DNA of 64,000 nt from Cinclus cinclus. Its lineage: Eukaryota; Chordata; Aves; Passeriformes; Cinclidae. Both the position numbers and the translations under genes were made by a program. Below are positions 24,601 through 36,640 of the stretch, in pieces (position 1 is the stretch's first letter; every line of letters begins with the position of its first letter). The stretch covers positions 3,031,102-3,095,101 of the forward strand of contig NC_085055.1 of the NCBI RefSeq assembly GCF_963662255.1, read 5' to 3'. The notes under the pieces are model-generated. The model ran no database searches. It had not been told where the DNA came from and saw only the letters and a program-made list of their open reading frames with translations.

Positions 24601-25273
24601 GTTGTGGATAACTGTTATAACAGCAGGATAAATATTTATTTTATTTTACCCAAATCTACCACAGTGAGAGGAATCATTTCCTCCTGTGTATGGAGTTAAG
24701 GATATTTCCACAATTCCAGGGGAAAATCCCTTATATTTTTATCATTTTGTGTTTCCTAGGAAGTCAATATATGTTATATATCCTTGTTAGTTGCTATTTG
24801 CACTGGATTTTAGAGGAGGGGAAAAAAATTCCAGATTTTCACATTTATTTTTATGGTCTGTATTTTCCAGCCACCCAATACAAGCTCCTGGGTTAAGGAT
24901 ATATTTTCCTGGAGGCTTTTCTCTGTGAAAAGAAGAATGTTGGCTGCCCTGGAAAGTGGAATACACGGGAAAGGGATGCTCGGAAACAGAAAATCCCAAT
25001 AATCAGCCCAGGTCAAGCCCCGATGTCCCAGCAGGGGCTCTGGACAGCACAAGTGGTCTCTCCCAGCTGCCCAATTTCCCAGGTCAACATGTGGGAACCA
25101 AATGGACCTAGTAAATATTTGCTTCCAAAATCAGTTTATGACAGGCTACAGAGAAGCTAATGAAATTTTAATTAGATGGGATGTTATTCTGAGCTCTCCA
25201 GAAAGCAGAGACATGAGGAGCCAGAGGAAATGGAGTCCAGGGCAGATGAACTTTGGTCCTCAGGGAGAAAAAG
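21661..25273. other. Unique noncoding DNA
   Basis: AT-rich DNA with short AAT and AAAAT runs (22354-22370, 23020-23045). A possible CR1 terminus lies near 22970-23010. A pyrimidine-rich acceptor-like site precedes 23583 and is followed by an open frame, but no matching donor was found. No gene recognised. Confidence 0.55.
22970..23010 (+). mobile_element. Possible very short CR1 terminus
   Basis: Contains GAGGTCAGACTGGATGGTCT followed by GAAAGGAATCTGG, resembling the last bases of some CR1 subfamilies. The match is only about 35 bases and lacks the terminal octamer, so it could be coincidence. Confidence 0.35.
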
Positions 25274-25350
25274 GAACAAATGAACAAATGAACAAATAAA
25301 ACCCCAAACAAACAGAAAAAAGCCCCCCCAAAACCCAAACAAAACCCCAG
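25274..25350 (+). repeat. A/C-rich tract with 8-bp tandem repeat
   Basis: Three perfect copies of GAACAAAT (25274-25297) lead into a tract made almost only of A and C, including a C7 run. It is one of several strongly A/C-biased plus-strand tracts in the window. Confidence 0.85.
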
Positions 25351-25379
25351 ATGTGGAGGATGAGCAATACATATTAGGC

Positions 25380-26460
25380 AAGGTTTTTAATTTATGGGAA
25401 ACGGCACATGCAATAAAAACCTTTGCTTTGATAATATTACCAGAGCAGCAGAGTGCAAATAGACTCTAATCCATTATGTTTTAAACTTATAAAATTTATT
25501 AGCCCTGAACTGTGATTGTTATTCATGCCAAGCTCTCCTCGGAATTTATGGAACTTGTGCAATCATTACTCAGCCTGTATGGAATCATATATTTCTATGA
25601 ATTAAACTGAGAAGCAGTTTTCTAATTAGCATTACAAGTGTTAATGAAATGGAAGATCGCATGAGTTACAGGGAACAGGGAGACTTAACATCATCAGGCA
25701 TTTGAGTCAGACATAGCTGAAACATCCTCTTCCTATTTTCTGAAATTCCCACTCCCAGAAGTCTCCCGAGTTTAGCAAGATCATAAAACTGGAGCAGCAT
25801 TTCATGGAGTCCCTTTTAGTTAATATCACTGTATTAAATAACATCTTTTCTGCAAAGGAAAGAAAATGATTGTTCTTTCTCCTAAGCCGACTGTGTAAAA
25901 TGTTCTTCAATAAAATCCAAGAAATTAATATTCAATGATTTACAGTAAATCTCTTGAGCACAGGAGGTTTGCTCGAGACAGCAAAAGCAAACACTTATGG
26001 GGTACATTATTATGATGGCTTATGCTAATTAAATTGAAGCAGAAATCCTTAATTTATGCTTTACCATCAAGTGCAAAGGGGAAAATTCTTTCTTGGTTCA
26101 AGCTTTATCTTGTTAAGAAGATTTACCTCCTTATTTCCTAGAATAAAGAGCTATTTTTGAGACTCTACTGAGAAAGCAGAGGCTTGCAGAGCCTTTCTCC
26201 ATGTTGCCATGACACTTTGGATCTCAACCTACAGTTCAATACAATAGCTGCAATTAGGTTAATTAGAACATTATCTCAAAGTACACAGCTATTGTACAAA
26301 AGAAGAAACATTCTCACTGAATATGCTGCTTAGTCACCAATAAATGATTTTTTTTAAATTACATTTTTCTAATTATAATGAGTAATTTATTTCTCCTGTG
26401 GACGCTTGACATTTAAGTATTGTAACTCAAAAAATAAACCATCCAACATCAGCTTAGGAC
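25380..26460. promoter_or_regulatory. Possible conserved noncoding cluster
   Basis: Around 1 kb of AT-rich, repeat-free sequence with homeodomain-type TAATTA cores at 25623-25628 and 26026-26031 and scattered TTAAT/ATTAG words. It has few homopolymers and no credible open frame. The density of distinct short words resembles vertebrate enhancer deserts. Inference from texture only. Confidence 0.25.
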
Positions 26461-26600
26461 ATGTGGAATTTTTCTGACCTTTTAGTTATTTTCCTTCCAT
26501 AAAATAATGAGAGAAAAAGAACATCTATAATAAGGGATTGTATCATTTTGGCTCATTAGTTATTTCCAAATTCAAAGGCCTTAATGAACACCCCATGTAG

Positions 26601-26705
26601 ACGTGGTGCTTAGGAGCAGGGTTTAGTGGTGAGTCTGCAGTGCTGGTTTAATGGGTGGACTTGTTGATCTCAGAGGTCTTCTCCAACCTTCAGGGAGTCT
26701 CTGAC
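26601..26705 (+). mobile_element. CR1 LINE terminal fragment
   Basis: Plus-strand CR1 end with GGTTTAGTGGTGAGTCTGCA, GTGCTGGTTTAATGGGTGGA, CTTGTTGATCTCAGAGGTC and TTCTCCAACCTTC. It matches the last hundred bases of the older CR1 subfamily (GTTTAGTGGTGGACTTGGC-type) with substitutions. The terminal octamer is degraded. Confidence 0.8.
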
Positions 26706-28782
26706 TCAAATAAACAAAGCTTTTGGTCTGCACGCACGAAAAGTGACAGCCCGGTGTAGACTGAAGGTACAAGAATTAAAGACATGACAAAATTAAAAAA
26801 ATGTAACTCGATGAGATGGGGTGTGAGGCTACCAGGAGCAAACCTCTCTTCATGGTGGTGTCATGTCAACTAAGGAAAGAAAAGTTTTAAGGGGAAAAAT
26901 GAAATATTGATTTGTTTTCTAAAACTCAGCTCAAGCACAGAAGGAAAAGGTACCAGGGGCATGTGGATGAAACACAGCTCTGTGAGAATCCATGGGAATT
27001 TGGTCACTGACATCAAGAGAGGCAGATCCAGGTCACTTGTTGACTTCAAGCCATTAAAGTTCTGAGATAAATGTTCAGCTCCCCAAACCTGCTTTGTCTG
27101 GCTGTTCCCAAGTGGCCCCAGTGTCTCTCAGGCCATGTGTGTGACCAGCCAAGGCCCCAGCCTGCCCCAGGGAGCAGAACATCCTTCTTCTGCAGCCTCC
27201 AGAACACATTTGAGTTCAGTTCCCATTCCTGGAGGCTGCACAGGCTGGGCCAGCCCGCTGTGGGCAGGGACTTCCCAACATACATCTCATAAATGTCACC
27301 CCTGTCACTGGAAATATCACATATAACATTCTCATCATTTATTTCTGCCTATTTGACAGGCAGGGACTTTCTGAGGACAGAGCTCTAAACCCGATCATTT
27401 GTTTCTGCTGTTTTGTGTCTCACATTTGTTCCCATTCCCCACCCCATTTATCAATCATTTTCACTAATCAGTCCTGCCCATATTTATCTCCCACAATCAC
27501 CAACTCTCTTCTTGCCACGTCCTGAAGATAAGGGACTTGCAGTCAGATTTATGCAAACTAGGAACATCTCTGGGTGAAATTATGGAATACCAGTCCCTGG
27601 GAAATGATTCCAAAAACTCCCTTAACTTCAAGAAAATTAAGTTTTCACTGATAAGAAATGTTACCAACCAGATGCTCAGCTGAGCACATGAAGATAACTC
27701 ACAAGAGCCAATTTTGGTACTTTTAGCTTCTAGGATGTTTCCCCAAAATCAAGGAACACAGCTCACATTTTAAAGGAATTTGATTTGATATTTAGACCAG
27801 TTCAAACCTCTCAAGTCCATTTTTTCCCCCTTCTTATTTCTTCATTACTATGCAAAGAATGATGTTTGTTATAATTCAATTCTTTATTCCTGTGAGACAA
27901 TTACAAGTTTGCCGACCTGGTAGTTCAAGTATGTCTGACACAAGTTAGAAACAAACTCAAAGGTAAATTCAAATGCACGCAAATTTCACCTAACACAAAA
28001 TTCTCATTACAGACACAAAAAATTCACTACTAAATTTCAACTGGAGCCCAAAAATTTATTGTGCACTGTGAAGAGCCTTGAGGACTAACAGAGCAAATTA
28101 TTTCATAATATATAATATATAATACATAATTGTATACTGGGTGAGCATTTTAATCGAAATGAGGTTTTTGGTTTCTTCATTAAAAGAAGGAAGGAAACAA
28201 AATTAAAAGAAATATATTTTTAGATTTATCTCAGATGCATGCTTTCAAAGAGATCTTCAGTGGCCTCATACTTCATGGTTGTGCCATGCAACTCCTCCTA
28301 GAACAAATCATGATTCAAATTCCTCATTTTCTGTTTCTGTTTCTTCACTTTTCCTTTTCCACTCTTTCCCTGTTCAATAGTGCCTGTCCCATATATTTAG
28401 GATATGCGTGCAAGTGTATCCTACATAATAAAGCAGACGATGTTATTTGTGTGAATCACAGATGAAAAATTCGAGTTAAAAGCTCCTTCCTGCTCCTAAT
28501 CAAATACCAGACCCCATGAACAGTGGGAGAGGTTGGAAAGCTGCTGTGGCAGGCACTTCCCACCTCATCCTGCATCATCTTCTCCTCTCAGCAACTTTCA
28601 GCTCCCCCACCCCTAAAGCCAAAACCATCACAGTCACATCAAGTTTGGACTGAAAACGGCATTTGGTCTTACAGCTGAAACTCTTTAAAACAAATAAACA
28701 AAGAAAAAAATATCATCTATTGTGCTTGCCGAGGCAGTGAATTAGCGAATTGTCACAAAGATAGCAAAATGTTGATTTTCCA
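26706..28782. other. Unique noncoding DNA
   Basis: AT-rich with a GC-richer patch at 27080-27260. A small ATAATATATAATATATAAT run lies near 28105. Open frames are under 80 codons. No repeat family or gene recognised. Confidence 0.6.
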
Positions 28783-29622
28783 GTGTTGCTCTTTTTGTTC
28801 TCTTCCACTTTCACTACATTTCACCAAAATCTACCTCCTCTTCTTCCAGGCAGCCGTGGCTGCAGCTGCCAACCCAGTTTGCTGGGATGGGTAAAGGTTC
28901 CACGGGAATGTCTCCCCTTTCCCAATTTCAGCTCATACTCATTTTCACAGGCACCTACCAGAGGTGAGAAAGAACACCCTCTCCTCACCCATCGCCTTGT
29001 CTCCCTCTCCCCTTCCCCTGCCACTCTCCCTGGGCCTTTTCTCACCTTTCTGCTTCTCTCCAACCAAACCCTTCTCATTCCCCTGAAGAACCTGACAAGC
29101 TGCAAGGAATATCTGCTGCCACTTGTGATCTGGAAACCATCAGACATTATCTCCATTTATATTGCAGATCCTCCTCTGGGGAAATCATCCTGGTGCAAAT
29201 GGAAACCTGTCCTCAGGGGTCTTCTGGCAGGACTGCAAAAAGGAAAATCCACCTGTGTGTCTCTGAGGGCTGGTGACATCCTTGCAAGGTCTGAAAGGAT
29301 TTTTTGGGTTTGTTTTTCTCAACCTTCGGCTGATTTCTCCTGGACTGTCTGTAATGTCACCGCTCACCCTCCAACAGGAGTTCTGCCTGCAGGTCTTTGG
29401 CTGAGAATAATCCTGCAGCTCCTTCCTCCCCAGAGACATTTCCCTCATCCTGCTGCTCCTCAGGGAATTAAGGAGGAGGAAAGGGTGGAATGGTTCCAGG
29501 ACAGGGCAGACAAAAATACCCCACCAACCCTGAATCATCACCAACAGCAGAAATCTGGGTATGGAAATGGAAATCTGGCAATGCATCTCTCCAGCCCAGT
29601 CCCTGGTTTTGCAGAATTTTAG
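28783..29622 (+). other. 279-codon open frame, probably not a gene
   Basis: The longest ATG-to-stop frame in the window. The product is rich in Leu, Pro and Ser and starts MLLFLFSSTFTTFHQN. I see no domain, conserved motif or credible signal peptide architecture. Its 5' half lies where the plus strand is mostly C and T, which suppresses stop codons, and frames of 111 and 133 codons are open on the opposite strand over the same bases. No TATA box or CpG island lies upstream, and no AATAAA was found close behind the stop. It could be a lineage-specific transcript, but chance is more likely. Confidence 0.12.
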
Positions 29623-31231
29623 ATACCCGACCTCAGCCTAGCAAAATACAGCGAATTTCAAAGCCTTTTATAGCAAATACTGCATTGAGAAACAGGAATA
29701 TTTAAACCCACCAAGGTGATAATGTGACTTTTTACCAGAATATCAAAACCAATTTCCATTTTCTTCTGGGGAACAGCAATTTCCTCCGTGTTTTATAACC
29801 ATTAGTTGACACCACCTTAAAAATTAGTATTTCTGTCCATCAACTCTCCAAAAATCTGTGTTTCCCACAAAACTGTGTAGAGGAAGTTACAGGTTCCTCA
29901 CAATTGTAGTCATCTACAACATCTTTGAACAGATGTCAACGTTCTTGGGCAGGGTTTTTGACCCCTGGTTACTGAGCTCCACCTATTTGTCTTAAAAAGC
30001 TTTGTATTGTATTTATTATTTCTTGTTTCTATGTATTAAACCAATATAAAGCCATATATTGACACTTAGAAAACCACTTTGTATTTTTTTTTTCCTGAGT
30101 ACTCTTTAATTCACTGATGCAATGCAGCAGTTATTGATTTTTTTCCCTCCCTAAATTTAGTAGCAGCAAATGTTACTTCATTAGTTTATCCACCTAGGGT
30201 TTTCTTCACAATAAATTCTGCATAAAAGGCTGCAGCCAGGATATTTTTATTTATGCCAGGGTTCCACCCAGAGGCAATAAGAAGCACCAGGGTCTTCCAA
30301 GGATTGCCTGGATTTTGCTCTCCTTTTATTCCTTAAATTTGTTCACCTCCAGTCCAAGCTCACTTAGAGGTTAAAATGAAGTTCAGTCTAGAGGGAGGCA
30401 TAAAAATGGTTAAAACTGGAATTAGAGAGGGAGGAATCCAAGCAAGGGAGCAAATTCTCACCATCAGCTCATTTCTTCCTGACCTATCACTAGTTCCTTG
30501 TGAGTTTTATGTGGGCACTGATTTATGGGGCAAATCAATCATGGGCAGAGAGAAACCTGTCCTTAAAGTGTCTGTCTGGGGCAGCAGTGTGCAGCAGGAG
30601 TAAATGGTGAGTACAGAGTTCTTGGCTTTAAAGGTTTATATTGGGAAAAAAAAAACAAAAATTAAAATCAAAACCCACTTTTTGGACAAACAAATCTTGA
30701 AACATTTGGCAAAACCATTAAAAAAACCCCTTAAATATACACTCATTAAAAGTTACCTCTGCCCTATGAACACAGTTTGTTGCATGTAAATACTGGGAAA
30801 AGGGAAATTAGTTAATCTTTGTGTGTATTAGATTAAAAATAGATCTTTTACGAGGTATTTTGGTCCTTATGGGAAGAACAGTAGTACTCAGAGGGCAGTT
30901 AGGGAAAAGCTTGAACTCCACTCACAGGCAGCACAAGTTCCAAAAGCAAAACCTTCCCCAAGACACAGAGGGTTCAATCAAAACAAATGAATTGATAATT
31001 TGGGGGATTTTCACCCAGGACTATTTTATTTCATTGAAAACTGGGACTTGAGAGTACATTATTCCTATTTATACTTCAATCTACCATTTTAGCAGAGACT
31101 TTCAGAGATGTGGGTGCCAGTGAGGAATATCTGGGGATGCAGACGGGCACAGGCACTTGAGTGTTGTCAGCTGGCACAGGAACAGACACAAGAAATCATT
31201 AAATTCGGATTTATTTTTGTTTTCCTTTCAG
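29623..31231. other. Unique noncoding DNA
   Basis: AT-rich, with no recognised repeat family and no open frame above 76 codons. Confidence 0.6.
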
Positions 31232-31375
31232 CAAAAGAGCCTTAATGGCCTCACTGAGCTCAGTGGGAAGGGACAGTGGCTGAAAGCAAAGGAAACCTCT
31301 GCTGGCTTTGAGGACTTTAATTTTTATCCCATAAACAATTCCAATGACACGAGCTATGTAATAGCTTTTTTATGA
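31232..31375 (+). other. Candidate terminal exon (unassigned)
   Basis: A strong acceptor (TTTATTTTTGTTTTCCTTTC then AG) precedes a 47-codon open frame beginning QKSLNGLTELSGKGQWLKAK and ending in TGA at 31373-31375. An ATTAAA polyadenylation-like signal follows at 31407-31412, with a T-rich stretch about 25 bases further on. The frame enters in phase 0. No domain is recognised. It would join in phase to a donor such as the one at 6319, but 25 kb separates them and nothing shows they are connected. A low-probability gene piece. Confidence 0.18.
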
Positions 31376-33584
31376 TAATTATGTCTGTTTGGTCTTTTAC
31401 CAGATCATTAAAGCTACTGATGTTGCTGGAGAGCCTTTTTTTTCCCCCCTTGAACTGTTTTAACTGTTCTTATTTGATTGCTGGAGTTTAGTGATGATAA
31501 AGATTTATAAGTAGCCAAGAAAATCTATTTTAAAAAAGCTTTTCTTCTGAATATCAACAGTACCTTCCTCTGGAAATAGTTTCAGTGACAGTTTTTTCTT
31601 TATTAAAAAGAAGAAAACAATACAAGAGAAATAGCAAAATATTTTTGTTGAAAATATTGTCTAGAAAATATCACAAAGAAAAATATTTTTTTTTCCCCCA
31701 CAATATAACAGGGAACTGGGGAAGGCAAGCAGAAAGAAAAACATTTTAGCAGGGATGTCTGGCACAAATTCAAGCATAAATTTGCTTCATGCATTGGGAA
31801 TGCAGAATCAGGGATGAAATTAAGAATCACTTCGTTCTGCCCTAAAATTTCCCTCCCTTGGCATGGGATTGGTGTTGTAAAGCCATGGGATGGGTGGGTG
31901 GAGAGGGGAAGGGATGGAAAGATACAGACACAGAAAAGTTCTTCCACCAGAGCTCAAGTTTAAAACCTCACCTCCAACAGAACACAGTCCAAGGGTTGGT
32001 TCAACGAAATCAAGCTCTGAGACACCTTCTGGAGCAAAATTATCACCGTTTGACAGCCTGAGGAATCAAAATATGGCAGAAAAATCCCAATTTTCTGTCA
32101 CGTGAACTCATTTAAACATGCAATTTTTGTTTTTTCTAATTGTTTCCTGAGTCTGAGCAGTTTTCTGCAGCTCACTGAGTCCAACAACAGCATTTGCCAC
32201 CTGCACTGAAACTCTCAGAAATTTCATTATAATCCCATGCACATATCCCTGCAGTTTTGGCATCAATTCCTCTACTATCACTTCGCTGTTATTTATTGGA
32301 CCTGTTTAACCTTTGTATTTCCTAATAGGTTTTTAAAGTGGTGTTACAGGCACTGCTTGGTGTGCTTTGTGTGCTGTGTTTTTTAGATTTCAACAGACAT
32401 CTCCATAAGTCTTCAAGGTGCAGACTGAGCTGCCATGAGCCATTAAATATCATTATCTGCACGTGACTCTCTTGTTTTCCAAAGTCTCAATCACATCTAC
32501 GTGCAATTTGATTTTCAGGTAGCAGAAGCTCTTATAATTTATTTCCTTCCATATAAAACATTCATTTACATTTTTAATACGACAAATTTGGCAGAAATTA
32601 ATGAATTTAAAACGTAACGTGTTTTAGATGACTGTTGTTAAAAATGGAACATGTGTTTTTGGGGTTTGTTTGTGAGGTTATTTATACAGAAATATTATAT
32701 ATGACCAGTTATTTCTACACCGAGGTGACTTTTCAGGGTCTGCACTGCCAGAATCACCGGACTCTGCTCTGGTTTGACACAGCTCTGGATCAAACACTGG
32801 AAATTTGTCTTCTGCTCAAGCACAAAACATGCCATGAAAGGCAGTCCCGCACAAAATGTTCACCTGAAAAACTGCTGTTGATTTTTTTCTCTACTGACTT
32901 CATAAAAAACCCTACCAAGTATCAGTCAACAAAACCAGCAAGTGTTGGTTTTTTTTTCCTAGTTCTTTTAATAAAAACAGCAGCTCTTGAGAACGAGAGG
33001 AATGCCAGTGTTTATCCCTACTGTGATTAAAAAATAAAAAAAAATCAGCAGCACAGAATTAATTGTCCTTAGAAAATAAAAAGGTTTAGTACAGAAAGTT
33101 GGATGAAATTATCATTATTATTGTTATTATTATTACATTGCAATTTGAGTTTAAGGGCAGCATGGCTGCACCACCCTGCTGACACTGCTCCTCTTTGAGG
33201 TGCCACTAAGGGAAATTCCTGGGTGATCCAAAATTCCTGGAGTTTGGGGTGGTTTAAGCCAGCAGTGTCCAAGGAAATTTGGTCTACAGGGCCATTGGAG
33301 CTCTTTAACGCAGATCTTCTGGGGATGTTTATACAAAATTCCACCAGACACTCTCCCTAAAGTCTGATTTAAAAATCCCAATTCTTCCCAAAGCCCCACA
33401 CCCGAAAGAGAAAATAAAATCATGTCTGCTTTAACAGGCCTGATGCAAACCCGTGCCTTTCCAACTGAGTTTCCCAACTGCTTTTACAGAGAATTCAAGA
33501 AAACTTGGGAGGTGTGTGAAAAGCACAGAAATCAAATATTACTCCAATTTTACCCAATACTTTAATGAAATCAAATTTTTAAAA
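31376..33584. other. Unique noncoding DNA
   Basis: AT-rich DNA with an ATT microsatellite at 33108-33135. Open frames up to 131 codons (32635-33030) show no domain or splice context. Confidence 0.6.
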
Positions 33585-33770
33585 ACAAATAAACAAACAA
33601 AAAACCCCCAGAAATAACCCAAAACAAACCAACTAAAAGCCTCCAAAAACCGCACTGCAACCAAAAAATCCCACCCCCTTAAAAAAAAAAAAAAAGAAAA
33701 AAACCCAAAACCAAAACAAACAAACAAATAAAAAAACAACCAAACAAAAACAAGAACCCCAGAAACAAAG
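33585..33770 (+). repeat. A/C-only low-complexity tract
   Basis: About 185 bases made almost entirely of A and C on the plus strand, with only isolated G and T. It includes AAACAAAC runs, CCCCC, and A14 near 33681. The complementary strand is therefore T/G-rich and gives a spurious Phe/Trp/Gly-rich open frame. Confidence 0.85.
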
Positions 33771-35112
33771 TTTTGATGCATGGAATCTATGAACTTGCAC
33801 CAATACATTTTCATTCATTTTATTTTAAATTTTTATTCAGAATATGGCTGAAACAACATATCCTGAATACTCCAGAGAAAGACCTGGAACATGATATAGC
33901 ACTCTGTACCCAGGCATTAATTGTAAACTTTTTAAATTAACTCTCTCTACGGGGTTTTCATTAGGTTAGAAATAATTATTGACAAAAAAAAAAAAATCAA
34001 GATCAAGATCCAGGACGATGGAACTCATTTCCATCTCCAGGCAAGTGTGCAGAATTTCCAAGAGATGCTCACATCCTTTCACTGACCCATGGAAAAGGGT
34101 CCAGGGCTGCTTTCAGCTCAAAATTGTGTGAAGGGGGAGAGGGCAAGAATTAATTTAAACAGTATAGAAGGGAAATAAACAGCCGAGGAGAGCTCCAACC
34201 TGCAGCATTTCCACTTGGACACCAAAAACTGCTCATGGGAACCTCAGCACACCCCTGAGCAAAGCAGACCAGCCCATCCCATCTAAGATTTTTCATCTGA
34301 TGCAGCAGCTGCTGAATCTCCTTTGGCCTGGCAGGCACCAGGAATGACAAAATTTTGATTTCTGCAGGAAGGGTTGTCAGTGCTGAGAGGGGTGGTGAGG
34401 AAAAGGTGCTCGAGCTGCACAGGGAGGGGAATTCTGGCACAGACACAAAATTTGGGTTCCAGCAGATGTGCCACCACTGCCAGGCCAAAATCCGACCCCT
34501 TTTAGCTGCCCTGCAAGAGTAAACATCTGGATTTTCCCTGCCTTCCTCCAAACTCTAACAACTGACACAATTTGGGGGGTTTTTAAGAAGTGCAGTGCCC
34601 CAGAAATGGCTGAAGCCCAACTGAGCTTTTGACAGCAAAGGGCCAAGGAGCACGAGGTGTGCTGACAGAGGGATTGCTAATGATGAGTGGGAAAGGAAAT
34701 GACATTGCTGGTTCTGCACGATTCCTCGCTGGAAACCCGGCTGGGCCGACGCTGGCACGCATTTCACATCTCTAATGCTCACCCTTGTTTGCTGTTATAA
34801 AGCAAATGTTTGTCAAACCTCTGGACTCTGAAGTTTCCCAGGGCTCGGGGCAGAGATTTCTCTGCTGTGTCAGAGGAGGCTGCAGGAATTCGGTGCAGAA
34901 AGTGGCAGGTCAAGCCTGGGAGGAAAAGGGGAAGGATCTGAAGAGTTCAAATCTAGCCTGAGGCTCGGACTGGCTCAACCTGCAGGTTTGGGCATCACCT
35001 GGAGCAATCAAACCTGGGAGGTTTGGAGGCACTTCCCAGGCTGGGGCGGGGGGCAGCTCCCTCGGGAGGTCAGTCAAAAGGGGATTAGAGGGGCAGATTT
35101 TTGTCCTCTTTT
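33771..35112. other. Unique noncoding DNA with GC-richer islet
   Basis: Sequence at 34800-35100 is GC-richer and contains GGCTGGGGCGGGGGGCAGC. There are too few CpGs to call a CpG island or promoter. Minus-strand frames of up to 133 codons are not recognisable. Confidence 0.55.
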
Positions 35113-35187
35113 ATAAATCTCAGAATGGTTTGGGTTGAATGGATACAGAGATCACCAATCCCAGCATCCACACCATGGGCAGGGATT
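35113..35187 (-). mobile_element. Degraded CR1 LINE terminus
   Basis: Plus strand reads ATAAATCTCAGAATGGTTTG, GGTTGAATGG, AGATCACCAATCCCAGCATC and CACCATGGGCAGGGAT. This is the reverse complement of a CR1 end with deletions and substitutions. Similarity is lost after about 35187. Confidence 0.75.
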
Positions 35188-35999
35188 TTTTTACCCGTTT
35201 GGACCTTTCCATCGGGCCCCAGAGCAGCAAACATTACAATGTGCCTTCCCTTCCCACCTCTCTGCAGCTCTCAAAAAACCCAATTTGTCAATAAATCATC
35301 TGTACAACACCTTCACAAATGACTCCTCTGTCACCAGAGGGTCACTTACGATTCTAAAATATCAAACCACATTTATTTTATTCTTTGCTTAAGGCTGAGA
35401 TTCAGAGGTGAAGCAAAGAAATTCAAAGCCAAATCAAAAATCTGGAAAATTTCTTCCCACTTTTTTTGTTATTCAAAATATCCAATTGATTTTCAAACAC
35501 ATTTTTAATTGACTTCGGCAATTTCTCCTCTGGGCATTGATGTGCCTTAAAACACCTTTGAAAGTCAGAATTGTTTTTATTTACTAATTAATTTCCATTT
35601 ACATAAAAACATTTTGTCATTTTCAGAGTTTCCTCATTTGTTTTCTTACAGTGAAGACAGGGGTTGGGAGCCAGAGTGTACCAACAAATTTTAAAAAAGG
35701 AAAGATCAAGGAAAGAGAAGATGTCAAAAACAAAAACAAAAAATAAACAAAAAAAAAATCCATGTGTCAAAATTTCCAAAACTGTAGATTTACACTACCT
35801 TGAAATCAAAACATTTAAATTTATAATTACACAAAAGAGAATTTAAAAGTAGATGAATTACCAAGATGGCTCTGATCGTGTTTGCCAATATTTCCAGCTT
35901 TCTTCCAATTAGCCATAACTTTATAATTCGATTTTTTTTCTCTGCACCACTCATTCCAAGACAATGTCAGCATTGAGTCCATAAGCATTTTGAGAATTA
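35188..35999. other. AT-rich noncoding DNA
   Basis: AT-rich DNA with an A/C-rich patch at 35725-35758. Nothing gene-like. Confidence 0.6.
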
Positions 36000-36640
36000 A
36001 TTAAAATGTCATGAAATAGTTCTTTCATTAGCATATATATGGTCATAAAAATAATTATAATTACTTCTTAGAGGTGGAGGAGAGTTAAGTTTGATTGATG
36101 GAATTAATGAAAACGAGGACAGCTCCACCATACTAAATAGCAGAAACTTGGAGTATTAACTATCCACTATGTGAAGTTATAATAATTACAGCAACAGCTA
36201 AAAAGATTAGTATTCAAAAAGAATAATGTACCTTAGAGCCTAAAATACCCATTGCAAATTATGGATGTATTTTCAATTGTTTATAAGGTTTTTTCTCAGA
36301 AGAAAAATATCATTTTGATGAACTTCCAAAGGCTCCTAGATTAATAGGTATTTGCAGAGAGCACAATCAATCCCTCTAATCTTGTTATCAGATGCTAAAC
36401 AGCTGGGTGACCTGATTTAAGTGCTATGATTTTAAGGAAGTAATAATGGATAATAGTTTCCAAATGCCTGCTAAGAACTTGCAAATCTATATAATACAAC
36501 CAAAGATATGCAAATAAATGGCATTAAAAGAAACATTATAATTAGCAGCCCAACGCACAGAAACTGCTTGTGCAGCCATAAGCAACCTAATCTTATTTCA
36601 GTTGTGCTGCTTTTAATTTAGTCTCCCTTAAAGACCTGCA
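36000..36640. promoter_or_regulatory. Enhancer-like homeodomain/POU site cluster
   Basis: Repeat-free AT-rich sequence carrying perfect TAATTA cores at 36052-36057, 36058-36063, 36183-36188 and 36539-36544. A perfect POU octamer ATGCAAAT lies at 36508-36515. There is no substantial open frame and sequence complexity is high over about 600 bases. Such clusters are typical of conserved developmental enhancers in vertebrate gene deserts. The motifs are seen; enhancer function and conservation are inferred, and AT-rich DNA yields some TAATTA by chance. Confidence 0.3.

Noticed and set aside
13088..32078. Shared 15-mer AATCAAAATATGGCA at 13088 and 32064
   Set aside because: A 15-base match somewhere in 64 kb is expected about once by chance, and the flanks do not align.
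34800..35100. Possible CpG-island promoter
   Set aside because: GC content is locally raised but CpG count is low and the islet is only about 300 bases. No downstream gene is apparent.
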